Source: Elymus sibiricus
Lineage: Eukaryota; Streptophyta; Magnoliopsida; Poales; Poaceae
DNA: 64,000 nucleotides
Direction: 5' to 3'
Assembly (NCBI GenBank): GCA_039707655.1
Contig: CM077665.1
Span: 84,197,954-84,261,953 of the forward strand
Position 1 is the stretch's first letter; every line of letters begins with the position of its first letter. The notes under the pieces are model-generated. The model did not search any database. It saw only the letters and a program-made list of their open reading frames with translations, and was not told the origin of the DNA. The translations under genes and the position numbers were made by a program. Shown piece by piece: positions 35,465-47,453 of this stretch.

Positions 35465-37230
35465 TGTTGGAAATATGCCCTAGAGGCAATAATAATTTAG
35501 TTATTATCATATTTCCTTGTTCATGATAATCGTTTATTATCCATGCTGTAATTGTATTGATTGGAAACTCAAATACATGTGTGGGTACATAGACAACACT
35601 GTGTCCCTAGTATGCCTCTAATAGACTAGCTCGTTGATCAAAGATGGTCAAGGTTTCCTAGCCATAGACATGAGATGTCATTTGATAACGGGATCACATC
35701 ATTACGAGAATGATGTGATGGACAAGACCCAAACAATGAACATAGCATATGATCGTGTCAGTTTATTGCTATTGTTTCTGCATGTCAAAGTATCTGTTCC
35801 TATGACCATGAGATCATGCAACTCACTGACACCGAAGGAATATCTTGTGTGTATCAAACGTCGCAACGTAACTGGGTGACTATAAAGATGCTCTACAGGT
35901 ATCGCCGAAGGTGTCTGTTGAGCTGGCATGGATCGAGACTGGGATTTGTTACTCCGTGTGATGGAAAGGTATCTCAGGGCCCACTCGGTAATACAACATC
36001 ACAATAAGCCTTGCAAGCAAAGTGACTAAAGAGTTAGCCACGGATCTTGTATTACGGAACGAGTAAAGAGACTTGCCGATAACGAGATTGAACTAGGTAT
36101 AGAGATACCGACGATCGAATCTCGGGCAAGTAACATACCGAAGAACAAAGAGAACAGCATACGTGATTAACTGAATCCTTGACATAGAGGTTCAACCGAT
36201 AAAGATCTTCGTAGAATATGTAGGAACCAATATGGGCATCCAGGTCCCCCTATTGGTTATTGACCGTAGAGGTGTCTCGGTCATGTCTACATAGTTCTCG
36301 AACCCGCAGGGTCTGCACACTTAACGTTCGGTGACGTTTCGGTAGTATTGAGATATATGTGTTGGTGACCGAAGGTTGTTCGGAGTCCCGGATGAGATCC
36401 CGGACGTCACGAGGAGATCCGGAATGGTCCGGAGGTAAAGATTTATATATAGGAAAGTGGTACTTGGGTTCCGGAAATGTTTCGGGTATTTCCGGTAGTG
36501 TACCGGGAGTGACGAATGGGTTCCGGGGGTCCACCGGGTGGGGCCCACCCACCCCGGGGGGCCACATGGGCCCAAGAGGTGGCACACCAGCCCCTAATGG
36601 GCTGGGAACCGACCCCATAAGGGCCCATATGCCCAAGAGGAAAAAAGGTGGAGATAGGAAGGAATAGGACTCCTTCCTAATATGAATCCACTTCCTAGTA
36701 GGAAGTGGATTGGACTCCTCCTTGCCCTGGTTCGGCCGACCCCTAGGGGAAACCCTAGGGAGGCTGCCTCCTCCCCCCTCCCTCCTATATATACTAGAGG
36801 AATAGAGCCCCCAAAGACACACGGCCACATGCTAGTTCTCTATTCTCTAGTTCCTCCACCAAATAGATTCCGGTAGTGCTTAGGCGAAGCCCTGCCGGGA
36901 TAACTCCACCACCACCACCACCACGCCGTCGTGCTACTGGAGATCTCATCTACCTCTCCGCTCACTCTTGCTGGATCAAGAAGGCGGAGATCGTCATCGA
37001 GCTGTACGTGTGCTGAACACGGAGGTGCCGTCCGTTCTGCGCTAGATCGGAAGGATCGTGATTGGATCGCGAAGACGTTCGACTACATCAACCGCGTTTA
37101 TTAACGCTTTCCGCTTAGCGATCTACAAGGGTACGTAGATCCACTCTCCCTCTCGTAGATGCTCATCACCATGGATAGATCTTGCGTGTGCGTAGGAATT
37201 TTTTTGTTTCCCATGCAACGTTCCCCAACA
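35465..37230 (+). repeat. 5' LTR of Angela-type element
   Basis: 1766 bp, starts TGTTGGAAATATGCCC and ends CGTTCCCCAACA. TATA box CTATATATACTAGAGG near 36785. An antisense ORF of 192 aa at 36250-36828 is a by-product of the GC-rich part. Confidence 0.95.
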
Positions 37231-38520
37231 GCGGCATCATGAGCTAGGTCTATGCGTAGATGGGATCACGAGTAGAACACAAAGGAGTTTGTGGGCGTTG
37301 ATGCTCAGATTGCTTCCTCCCTTGGTCTTTTCTTGATTCAGCGGTATTGTGGGATGAAGCGGCCCGGACCAACCTTAGTCGTACGCTTACGAGAGACCGG
37401 TTCCATCAACTGACATGTGACTTTGTTGCATAAAGATGGCTGGCGGGTGGCTGTCTCTCCCACTTTAGTTGGATCGGATTCGACAAAGGCGGTCCTTGAG
37501 AAGGTTGAATAGCAATTTTTGTATCACCATTGTGGTTTTTGCGTAGGTAAGAATCGTTCTTGCTAGATACCCGTAGCAGCCACGTAAAACATGCAACAAC
37601 AATTAGAGGACGTCTAACTTATTTTTGCAGGGTATGTTGTGATGTGATATGGCCAATTACATGATGAGATATATGTGATGTATGAGATGATCATGTTTTG
37701 TATAGAATATCACGACTTGCATGTCGATGAGTACGGCAACCGGCAGGAGCCATAGGGTTGTCTTTAATTTATTTTCGCCGTTTTTGCTTTACTTTATCGC
37801 TATGAGTTAGCAATAGTCGTAGAAGCAACAGCTGGCGCAACAACCTCATGGAGACACGTTGATGGAGATCAAGATGATGGAGATCATGGTGTCATGCCGA
37901 TGACGATGGAGATCATGCCGGTGCTTTGGAGATGGAGATCAAAAGCACAAGTTCATGGCCATATCATGTCACTTATGATTTGCATGTGATGTTAATCCTT
38001 TTATGCATCTTATTTTGCTTAGGACGACGGTAGCATTATAAGGTGATCCCTCACTAAAATTTCAAGATAAAATTGTGTTCTCCCCGAGTGTGCACCATTG
38101 CGAAAGTTCGTCGTTTCGAGACACCACGTGATGATCGGGAGTGATAGACTCTACGTTCGCATACAACGGGTGCAAGCCAGTGTTGCACATGCGGAACACT
38201 CGGGTTAAACTTGACGAGCCTAGCATGTATAGACATGGCATCGGAACACAAGAGACCGAAAGGTCGAACATGAGTCATATAGTAGATATGATCAACATGG
38301 AGATGTTCACCATTGAAACCACCTCATCTCACATGATGACCGGACTTGGGTTGGTGGAATTTGGATCATGTCACACTTAGACAACCTGAGGGATGTTGAT
38401 TTGAGTGGGAGTTCTTAAGTAATATGATTAATTGAACTCATTATCATGAACATAGTCAAAGTGACTTTGCAAATTATGTTGTAGATCAATAGCTTGCGCT
38501 GTAGCTCCCCTGTTTTTATA
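37231..38520 (+). other. Angela 5' leader with degenerate primer site
   Basis: The primer site directly after the LTR reads GCGGCATCATGAGC (family TGGCATCATGAGC type). The rest is the long untranslated leader. Repeated GGAGATCA blocks occur near 37860-37940. Confidence 0.7.
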
Positions 38521-41500
38521 CGTTCCTAGAGAAAATAGAATTGAAAGATGATGGTAGCAATAATGCGGACTGGGTCCGTGATCTGAGGATTGTCCTCATT
38601 GCTGCACAGAAGGCTTATGTCCTTAATGCACCGCTCGGTGCGCCACCCCCTCAAGCGTCGTCTATAGATGTTGTGAACATCTGACAGGCACGTTCTGATG
38701 ACTACTTAATAGTTCAGTGCGTCATGCATTACGGCTTAGAATTGAGGCTCCAAAACGTTTTGGACGTCATGGAACATACGAGATGTTCTAAGAGCTGAAA
38801 TTGGGATCTCAGGCTCGTGCCCGTGTTGAGAGGTATGAGACCTCCTACAAGATTCTTTGCCAGCAAGATGAATGAGAATAGCTCAATTGGTGAGCATGTG
38901 CTCAGATTGTCTGGGTGCTACAATCGCTTGAATCGAGTGGGAGTTGATCTTCCAGATAAGATAGTGGTTGATATAGTTCTCCAAGTCACTGCCACAAAGC
39001 TACTAGAGCTTCGTGATGAACTATGAAATGCCAGTGATGGAAATAATGATCCCCGAGCTATTCGCGATGTTTGACACCACGAAGGTAGAAATCAAGAAGG
39101 AGCATCAAGTGTTGATGGTTAGTAAAACCACTAGTTTCAAGAAGGGCAAGGGCAAGAAGGGAAAACTTCAAGAATGGCAAACCAGTTGCCGCTCCAGTGA
39201 AGAAACCCAAGGTTGAACCCAAACTCGAGACTGAGTGCTTCTATTATGAGGAGAACGGTCACTGAAGCGGAACTGCCCTAGATACTTGGTAGATAAGAAG
39301 GCTGGCAACGTCAACAGAAGTATATTTGATATACGTATTATTGATGTGTACCTTACTAGTACTCCTAGTAGCACCTGGGTATTAGATACCGGTTCGATTG
39401 CTAATGTTAGTAACTCGAAGTAAAAGCTACGGAATAAACGGAGACTAGTTAAGGGTGAGGTGACGATACGTGTTGGAAGTGTTTCCTAGGTTGATGTGAT
39501 CACCATCGCACGCTCCCTCTACCTTCGGGATTAGTGTTGAACCTAAATAAATGTTATTTGCTGTTTGCGTTAAGCAAGAGCATGATTAGATCATGTTTAT
39601 TGCAATACGGTTATTCATTTAAGTTAGAGAATAATGGTTATTCTGTTTACATGAATAATACCTTCAATGGTCATGCACCCAATGAGAATGGTTTATTGAA
39701 TCTCGATCGTAGTAATACACATGTTCATAATATTGATGCCAAAAGATGCAAAGTTAATAATGATAGTACCACATACTTGTGGCACTGCCGCCAAGGTCAT
39801 ATCAGTGTAAAGCGCATGAAGAAACTCCATGCTGATGGATCTTTTGACTCACTCGATTTCGAATCGGTTGAGATATGCGGACCATGCCTCATGGGCAAGA
39901 TGACTAAGACCCCGTTTTCCGGTATGATGGAGCGGGCAAGTGACTTATTGGAAATGATACATGTTGATGTATGCGGTCCAATGAGTGTTGAAGCGTGTGG
40001 TGGATATCGCTATTTTCTTACCTTCACTGATGATTTGAGTAGATATGGGGATATTTACTTAATGAAACACAAGTCTGAAACGTTTGAAAAGTTCAAACAA
40101 ATTCAGAGTGAAGTTTGAGATCATCGTGACAAGAAGATAAAATGTCTACGATATGATCGTGGAGGTAAATATCTGAGTTACGCGTTTGGTATACAACTCA
40201 AGACAATGTGGAAGTTGTTTCACAACTAAAGCCACCTGGAACACCATAGTGTGACGGTGTGTCCGAACGTCGTAGTCGTGCTCTATTGGATATGGTACGT
40301 ACTATGATGTCTCTTATCGATTTGCCACTATCGTTTTGGGGTTATGCATTAGAGACAATTACATTCACTTTAAATAGGGCACCATCTAAGTACGTTGAGA
40401 TGACACCGTATGAATTTTGGTTTGGCAGAAACCTAAGCTGTCATTTCTCAGAGTTTGGGAATGCGACGCTTATGTCTGATAAGCTCGATCCCAAAGCGGA
40501 AAAATGCATCTTCATAGGATACCCTAAGGAAACAACTGGGTATACCTTCTATCTCAGATCCAAGGGCAAAGTGTTTGTTGCTAAAAACGGGTCCTTTCTC
40601 GAGAAAGAGTTTCTCTCGAAGGAATTGAGTGGGAGGAAAGTAGAACTTGATGAGGTTATTGAACCATCACTTCAGTTGGATGGTAGCACGACGCAGAAAG
40701 ATGTTTCTGTGGCGCCTACACCGAATGAAGAGGAAGTTAATGATGATGATCATGACACTTCGGATCAAGTTACTATTGAACCTCGTTGGCCGACAAGAAA
40801 TCGTATCGCCTCTGAGTGGTATGTCAATCCTGTCTTGGAGGTCATGTTGTTAGACAACAGTGAACCTACGAGCTATGAAGAAGCGATGGTGGGCCCGGAT
40901 TCCAACAAATGGCTAGGAGCCATGAAATCCGAGAAAGGATCCTTGTATGAAAACCAAGTATGGACTTTGGTAGACTTGCCCGTTGAACGGTAGGCCATTG
41001 AGTACAAATGGACCTTTAAGAAGAAGACAGACGCTGATGGTAAATGTCACCATTTATAAAGCTCGACTTGTCGCAAAGAAGTTTCCGACAAGTTCAAGGA
41101 GTTGACTACGATGAGACTTTCTCACCCGTAGCGATGCTAAAGTCTGTTGGAATTATGTTAGCAGTTGCTGCATTTTTCGATTATGAAATCTGGCAGATGG
41201 ATGTCAAAACATCGTTTCCTTAACGGTATCTGTGAGGAAAGGTTGTATGTGATACAACCGGAAGGTTTTGTCAGTCCTAAGGATGCTAAAATGTATGCAA
41301 GCTCCAGCGATCCTTCTATGGACAGGAGCAAGCATCTCGGAGTTGGAATATACGCTTTGATGAGGTGATCAAAGTTTTTGGGTTTATACAAAGTTTATGA
41401 GAAACTTGTATTTACAAGAAAGTGGAGCACTATAGAATTACTGATGAGTATATGTGGATGACATATTGTTGATTGGAAATGATGTAGAATTTCTGGAAAG

Positions 41501-42236
41501 CATAAAGGGTCGTTTGAAAGGAGTTTTTCAAAGGAAGACCTGGAATGAAGCTACTTAAATATTGGGCATCAGGATCTATAGAGATAGATCAAGACGTCTG
41601 ATGAGACTTTCAATGAGTACATACCTTGACAAGATTTTAAAAGAGTTCAAAATGGATCAGTCAAAGAAAGAGTTCTTGCCTGATTTGTAAGGTGTGGAGT
41701 TGAGTGAGACTCAAAGCTCGACCACGGCAGAAGAAAGAGAGAGGACGAAGGTCGTCCCCTATGCCTTATCCATAGGCTCTATATAGTATGCCATGCTGTG
41801 TACCGCACCTGGTGCGTGCCTTGCCATGAGTCTGTCAAGGGGTACAAGAGTGGTCCAGGAGTGGATCACCGGACAGCGGTCAAGATTATCCTTAGTAACT
41901 AGAGGACTAAGGAAATGTTTCTCGATTATGGAGGTGATAAAGAGTTCGTTGTAAAGGGTTACGTCGATGCAAGATTTGACACCTATCCGGACGACTCTAA
42001 GTAGCAGTCCGGATACGTATAGTGGAGCAGTCATTTGGAATAGCTCCAAGTGGAGCGTGGTAGCATCTGTAGTATGACATATAGATTTGCATAGAACACA
42101 CGGATCTGAATGTTGCAGACCGTTGACTAGAACCTCTCTCACATGCAAAACATGATCGAACCCCAGAACTCATTGGGTGTTAGATTCATTACAATGTTAA
42201 TCACATGGTGATGTGAGCTGGATTATTGACTCTAGT
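38521..42236 (+). pseudogene. Angela-type gag-pol polyprotein remnant
   Basis: Domains appear in Copia order in several frames. gag: about 38540-39180 (NADWVRDLRIVLIAAQKAY). CCHC knuckle: near 39236 as CFYYEENGH followed by a stop, with the second Cys replaced. Protease: near 39378 as WVLDTGSIANVSN. Pre-integrase and integrase: 39534-40118 with LWHCRQGHISVKRMKKLHAD and VDVCGPMSVEACGGYRYFLT, and 40259-40993. Reverse transcriptase: starts near 40870 and continues in fragments (FVSPKDAKMYA near 41265) to about 41700. RNase H fragments run to about 42200. The polyprotein is non-functional. Much of the RT core is missing compared with a full element. Confidence 0.85.
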
Positions 42237-42249
42237 GCAAGTGGGAGAC
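42237..42249 (+). other. Polypurine tract of Angela-type element
   Basis: GCAAGTGGGAGAC lies directly before the 3' LTR at 42250 and is the plus-strand primer of reverse transcription in this family. Confidence 0.8.
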
Positions 42250-44061
42250 TGTTGGAAATATGCCCTAGAGGCAATAATAATTTAGTTATTATCATATTTC
42301 CTTGTTCATGATAATCGTTTATTATCCATGCTGCAATTGTATTGATTGGAAACTCAAATACATGTGTGGGTACATAGACAACACTGTGTCCCTAGTATGC
42401 CTTTAATAGACTAGCTCGTTGATCAAAGATGGTCAAGGTTTCCTAGCCATAGACATGAGATGTCATTTGATAACGGGATCACATCATTAGGAGAATGATG
42501 TGATGGACAAGACCCAAACAATGAACGTAGCATATGATCGTGTCAGTTTATTGCTATTATTTCTGCATGTCAAAGTATCTGTTCCTATGACCATGAGATC
42601 ATGCAACTCACTGACACCGGAGGAATACCTTGTGTGTATCAAACGTCGCAACGTAGCTGAGTGACTATAAAGATGCTCTACAGGTATCTCCGAAGGTGTC
42701 TGTTGAGCTGGCATGGATCGAGACTGGGATTTGTTACTCCGTGTGACGGAAAGGTATCTCAGGGCCCACTTGGTAATACAACATCACAATAAGCCTTGCA
42801 AGCAAAGTGACTAAAGAGTTAGCCACGGATCTTGTATTACGGAACGAGTAAAGAGACTTGCCGATAATGAGATTGAACTAGGTATAGAGATACCGACGAT
42901 CGAATCTCGGGCACGTAACATACCGAAGAACAAAGAGAACAACATACGTGATTAACTGAATCCTTGACATAGAGGTTCAACCGATAAAGATCTTCGTAGA
43001 ATATGTAGGAACCAATATGGGCATCCAGGTCCCGCTATTGGTTATTGACCGTAGAGGTGTCTCGGTCATGTCTACATAGTTCTCGAACCCGCAGGGTCTG
43101 CACACTTAACGTTCGGTGACGTTTCGGTAGTATTGAGATATATGTGTTGGTGACCGAAGGTTGTTTGGAGTCCCAGATGAGATCCCAGACGTCACGAGGA
43201 GCTCCGGAATGGTCCGGAGGTAAAGATTTATATATAGGAAAGTGGTACTTGGGTTCCGGAAAAGTTTCGGGTATTTCCGGTAGTGTACCGGGAGTGACGA
43301 ATGGGTTCCGGGGGTCCACCGGGTGGGGCCCACCCACCCCGGGGGGGCACATGGGCCCAAGAGGTGGCGCACCAGCCCCTAATGGGTTGGGGAACCGACC
43401 CCATAAGGGCCCATATGCCCAAGAGGAAAAAAGGTGGAGATAGGAAGGAATAGGACTCCTTCCTTATATGAATCCACTTCCTTGTAGGAAGTGGATTGGA
43501 CTCCTCCTTGCCCTAGTTCGGCCGACCCCTAGGGAAACCCTAGGGAGGCTGCCTCCTCCCCCTCCCTCCTATATATACTAGAGGAATAGAGCCCCCAAAG
43601 ACACACAGCCACGTGCTAGTTCTCTATTCTCTAGTTCCTCCACCAAATAGATTCCGATAGTGCTTAGGCGAAGCCCTGCCGGGATAACTCCACCACCACC
43701 ACCACCAGGCCGTCGTGCTGCTGGAGATCTCATCTACCTCTCGGCTCCCTCTTGCTGGATCAAGAAGGCGGAGATCGTCATCGAGCTGTACGTGTGCTGA
43801 ACGCGGAGGTGCCGTCCGTTCGGCGCTAGATCGGAAGGATCGTAATTGGATCGCGGGACGGATCGTGATTGGATCGCGGGACGGCTTGCGATTTGGATCG
43901 CGAAGACGTTCGACTACATCAACCGCGTTTCTTAACGCTTCCCACTTAGCGATCTACAAGGGTACGTAGATTCACTCTCCCTCTCGTAGATGCTCATCAC
44001 CATGGATAGATCTTGCGTGTGTGTAGGAAATTTTTTGTTTCCCATGCAACGTTCCCCAACA
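42250..44061 (+). repeat. 3' LTR of Angela-type element
   Basis: 1812 bp, nearly identical to the 5' LTR. It is 46 bp longer mainly because the block GGATCG(T/-)GATTGGATCGCGGGA is present about three times near 43838-43912 but once in the 5' LTR (about 37050-37075). Confidence 0.95.
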
Positions 44062-45241
44062 ATACCTACCTATCATGGCATTTCCATATCCATTCCGACA
44101 TATATTGCCATGCAACTTCCACCCTTACATTATATGACTTGTGTGTTCATCGTCATATTGCTTTGCATGATCATGTAGCTGACATAGTATTTGTGGCAAA
44201 GCCACCGTTCATCATTGCTTACATGTTATGCTAGATCATTGCACATCCTGGTACACTGCCAGAGGCATTCATATAGAGTCATATTGTTTAGTCGTTTTTC
44301 ATATAAAATTGTAAGTAAAGAAAAATGTGATGATTATCATTATTAGAGCATTGTCTCAGTGAGGAAAGGATGATGGAGACAATGATTCCCCCACAAGTCG
44401 GGATGAGACTCCAGACGAAAAAGTAAAAATAAAAAAAGGAAAAAGAAAAAAAAAGAGAAAAGAAAAAGAAAGAGGGAGAGAGAGAGAGAGAAAGAAAAAG
44501 AAAAAGGGAAAAAAGAAAAAAGGAAAAAAAAATAAAAGAAATAAATGAGAGATAAAGAGAGAAGGGACAATGCTACTACCTCTTTTTCACACTTGTGCTT
44601 ATAGAAAGCGCCATGTTTCTCATATAGAGAGTCTCATGTTTTGTCATTTTCATATGCTAGTGCGAATTTTTCATTATAGAACTTGGCTTGTATATTCCGA
44701 TGACGGGCTTCCTCAAATGCCCGAGGTCTTCATGAGCAAGCAAGTAGGATGCATACCCACTTAGCTTCCGTTGAGCTTTCATACACTTATAGGTCTAGTG
44801 CATTCATCGCATGGCAATCCCTACTGCTCGCATTGATATCGATTGATGGGCATATCCATAGCCCGTTGATTTGCCTAGTTGAGGCGAGACTTTCTCTTCC
44901 ACTTTTACTCGTTTGATACCTACCACCATATTCTATCCCACCTATATGCTATGTCCATGGTTCACGCTCATGTATTGAGTGAGGTATAAAAAGCTGAAGC
45001 GCGTTAAGAAGTACGATCCAATTGCTTGGCTTCACACCGTGGTGCTTGACATTTGTGTTTATGTGGTGAAGACAGAGCTATTCCATGCTAATATGATAAA
45101 ATGAATGAGGGGTAAACATTCTTTAAGGATCGTATATTTTGAAAATTGATGATTGTGTAATTTATGCTTATGGATATTACTATGTCAGTGTTTATTGATT
45201 CATTGTTTCTCAATGATAACACCTAAAAGAGATTACATGTT
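44062..45241 (+). other. 3' internal region of element B, second part
   Basis: Continues element B after Angela: TACCTATCATGGCATTTCC and the following kilobase match the reverse complement of 53072-51970 (element D). A 160-base nearly pure purine tract lies at 44415-44572. The element is cut at 45241 by the LTR of element C before its own polypurine tract and 3' LTR. No ORF here is supported. Confidence 0.75.
44415..44572 (+). repeat. Purine-rich (GA/AAAAG) low-complexity tract
   Basis: Almost every base on the plus strand is A or G for about 160 bases, with a GAGAGAGAGA core near 44478. The homologous part of element D (about 52600-52720) is not expanded. Confidence 0.9.
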
Positions 45242-45900
45242 TGATACGGGGCACGCCCCTGTGCGTTGATCTTTTCACACTTGGAGGGGAAAAGGCAGAA
45301 ATCACGAAAGAAAATGCAAGCTCATGGACAAACTTCGATCACACATCCACTAAGCACAAGCAAACACACGAGGTAATTAGATCCACAAACAACGGACGGA
45401 TACAAGTAACCGGTAGTTCTTCCTCACTCCGGGGAGGAGGCCTTGAATCTCGTGAGATCTTCCCTCTAGAGGGGCCTTGGCATCACTTGGATCTTCTCCG
45501 GTGGAGGACAACTCCACAAGAGGAGGAAGTAATGGAGCTAGGCTCAACAAAGAGTATTTGCTAAACACAAGCTAACCCTAGAACAGAGGTAGAAGAAGGG
45601 TATATATAGTCTAGGGGATAAGTGGGGGGGGGGGGTACACGAGTCGTAACTCCTTCTATTTCGCAGAATAGGGGCGGTTGTACCGGAGCTTGGACCGGTT
45701 GTACCGGTCTTGAACCATTAAGCGGAACATCCGGGGTAGTACCGGTCTTGAACCGCACCAGAATAGAAACTTGGCCCGGTCGGAGCGGTTGTTGGGTGGT
45801 AGTGGACCGGTTGTACCGGTGGACCGGTGGTTGACCGGTGGTGGACCGGTTGTACCTCTAATTCCTGTGCTGGTACAAATCCCTCTCCTTGTTCTTGGTG
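45242..45900 (-). mobile_element. 3' LTR of minus-strand Gypsy element C
   Basis: The left border is TGATACGGGGC at 45242 (on the minus strand the LTR ends GCCCCGTATCA). The preceding five bases ATGTT (45237-45241) are the candidate target duplication. TATA-like CTATATATACCC (minus) lies near 45600-45612, and a G-homopolymer is at 45625-45635. The inner border could not be fixed and may be near 45870-45900. The polyprotein frame seems to run on through 45939-45718, which complicates the border. Confidence 0.6.
45668..45857. repeat. ACCGGT-rich motif cluster in LTR of element C
   Basis: ACCGGT or GTACCGG occurs about ten times in 190 bases, often as GGACCGGTTGTACCGGT. The hexamer is self-complementary, so both strands carry the same motif. 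Confidence 0.85.
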
Positions 45901-46046
45901 CCCCTCTTTCTCCCTTCCTTCTTCTTGGTACCTAAGCACACAAAGTGTCTCTTCTTGAGGTAGGATCCACGTTCAAAAAGTATCACATGGGAATTCACTA
46001 AGGAGAGATGTCACCTCGGATTCGATGGTACGTGCATGGGCTCTCG

Positions 46047-46931
46047 TCAAGGGACCACTTGGAGCTTGAGGTGTTGATGATGGGTCCATGGGGATGTACA
46101 TGGGATGCTCTGCATCATCTCCTCCCCTTGTGAGAGATCCGTCCTCGGATCAAGATCTTCATCGCCATGAAAAGGGGAGAGATCCGTGACGTTGAAGGTG
46201 TCATTCACGTTGTACTTGTCACGTGGTATGTCGATCTTGTAGGCATTGTTGTTGTAGTGTGCCAACACCTTGAAAGGACCGTCGGCTCGAGGAAGTAGCT
46301 TGGACTTGCGTTCGTTGGGGAAGCGGTCCTTGCGAAGGTGTAGCCACACAAGATCACCGTGCTTGAACACCATGGGGTGCTTGTTGAGGTTGCGCTTGTT
46401 GGTGACGCGTTCCACTTGACGTTCAATCGTGCGCCTTGTATCTTCATGCATCCTCTTGATGTAGCTTGCCCTTGCACTTGCGTCCATGTTGACGCGCTCT
46501 TGGAGTGGTAGAGGTAGGATGTCCAATGGGGACAACGGATTGAAGCCATAGACCACTTCGAATGGAGACTTGCCGGTGGTGGAGTGACTTGCGCGATTGT
46601 AGGCGTACTCGGCGATGGGGAGGCAATCTTCCCATTCCTTGATGTTCTTCTTGATCAACACGCGAAGTAGGGTAGAAAGTGTCCGGTTCGTCACCTCCGT
46701 TTGTCCATCGGTTTGAGGGTGATATGCCGAAGAGAATAGAAGCTTGATTCCGAGCTTGGCGCATAGGGTCTTCCAAAAGTAGCTCAAGAATTTGACGTCG
46801 CGATCCGAGACAATGGTCTTTGGGACGCCATGTAGTTGCAAGATGTCCCTACAAAACAAATTTGCAATATGTGAAGCATCGTCTATCTTGTGACATGGAA
46901 TGAAATGAGCCATCTTGGAAAAGCGATCCAC
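46047..46931 (-). pseudogene. Integrase core and C-terminus of element C
   Basis: Open for 294 codons from [15 protein letters not shown]. It contains the integrase core with [14 protein letters not shown] (second Asp) and [19 protein letters not shown] (catalytic-Glu region), followed by a GPF-type C-terminal module ([20 protein letters not shown]). The first part of the core lies upstream across an in-frame TGA at 46965-46967. No chromodomain is visible before the end, where the sequence becomes acidic ([17 protein letters not shown]). Confidence 0.9.
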
Positions 46932-46964
46932 AACTACAAAAACGGAGTCATGGCCATTTTTAGT

Positions 46965-47432
46965 TCATGGCAAGCCAAGCACAAAATCCATACTAATGTC
47001 TTCCCAAGGTTGGAAAGGTATATGTAGAGGCATATAAAGACCATGGGATTGAGCCTTGAACTTAGCTTTGCGGCATGTAGAGCATCGGTTGGTGAAGCGT
47101 GCAACATCACGAAACATCTTGGGCCAAAAGTACTTGTTGGATAGTGTGGCATACATCTTGTCGCGTCCAAAGTGACCCATAAGTCCTCCACCGTGAGCCT
47201 CTTGCAAAAGCAACAAACGAAGAGAAGACTCGGGTATACACAATTTGTTAGCACACATAAGATAACCATCTTTCATATAATAGTTCTCCCAACAAGTTTT
47301 CACTTGGCACTTAGCGTAAGGATTAGCAAAATAGGCATCATGCTCATACAAGTCTTTGATGTGCTCAAAACCAACAACATTCAATTCAAGTTGAGTAACT
47401 AGCATGCATTTGCGGGAAAGAGCATCCGCCAC
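46965..47432 (-). pseudogene. RNase H end and zinc-binding integrase N-terminus of element C
   Basis: 155 codons carrying ADALSRKCML (end of RNase H). The H-H-C-C zinc-binding domain follows, from HGGGLMGHFGRDKMYATLSN to CSTCRKAKFKAQ, then the start of the core at PWEDISMDFVLGLP. It ends in TGA where the family has a sense codon. This is a single C-to-T change of the CpG decay type. Confidence 0.9.
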
Positions 47433-47453
47433 AACGTTTTCCTTACCCTTAAT

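Larger units (their letters stand above)
35465..44061 (+). mobile_element. Complete BARE-1/Angela/WIS-type Copia retrotransposon
   Basis: An 8597-bp element with both LTRs, flanked by the 5-bp target duplication ATACC (35460-35464 and 44062-44066). It is inserted in the 3' internal region of element B. Comparing the first 320 bases of the LTRs by eye shows about five differences, so it is a fairly recent insertion. The internal polyprotein is degenerate with many stops, so the copy is not autonomous. Confidence 0.95.

Noticed and set aside
36250..36876. 192-aa and smaller ORFs in the Angela 5' LTR (repeated at 43035-43443 in the 3' LTR)
   Set aside because: They lie within the LTR, occur twice only because the LTR does, and have no domain.
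44343..44570. 75-aa minus-strand ORF rich in Phe, Leu and Ser, resembling a membrane protein
   Set aside because: It is the translation of the purine tract on the other strand. Low complexity alone explains it.
45302..45564. 107-aa ORF in the LTR of element C
   Set aside because: Sits in LTR sequence in the antisense direction to the element, with no domain.
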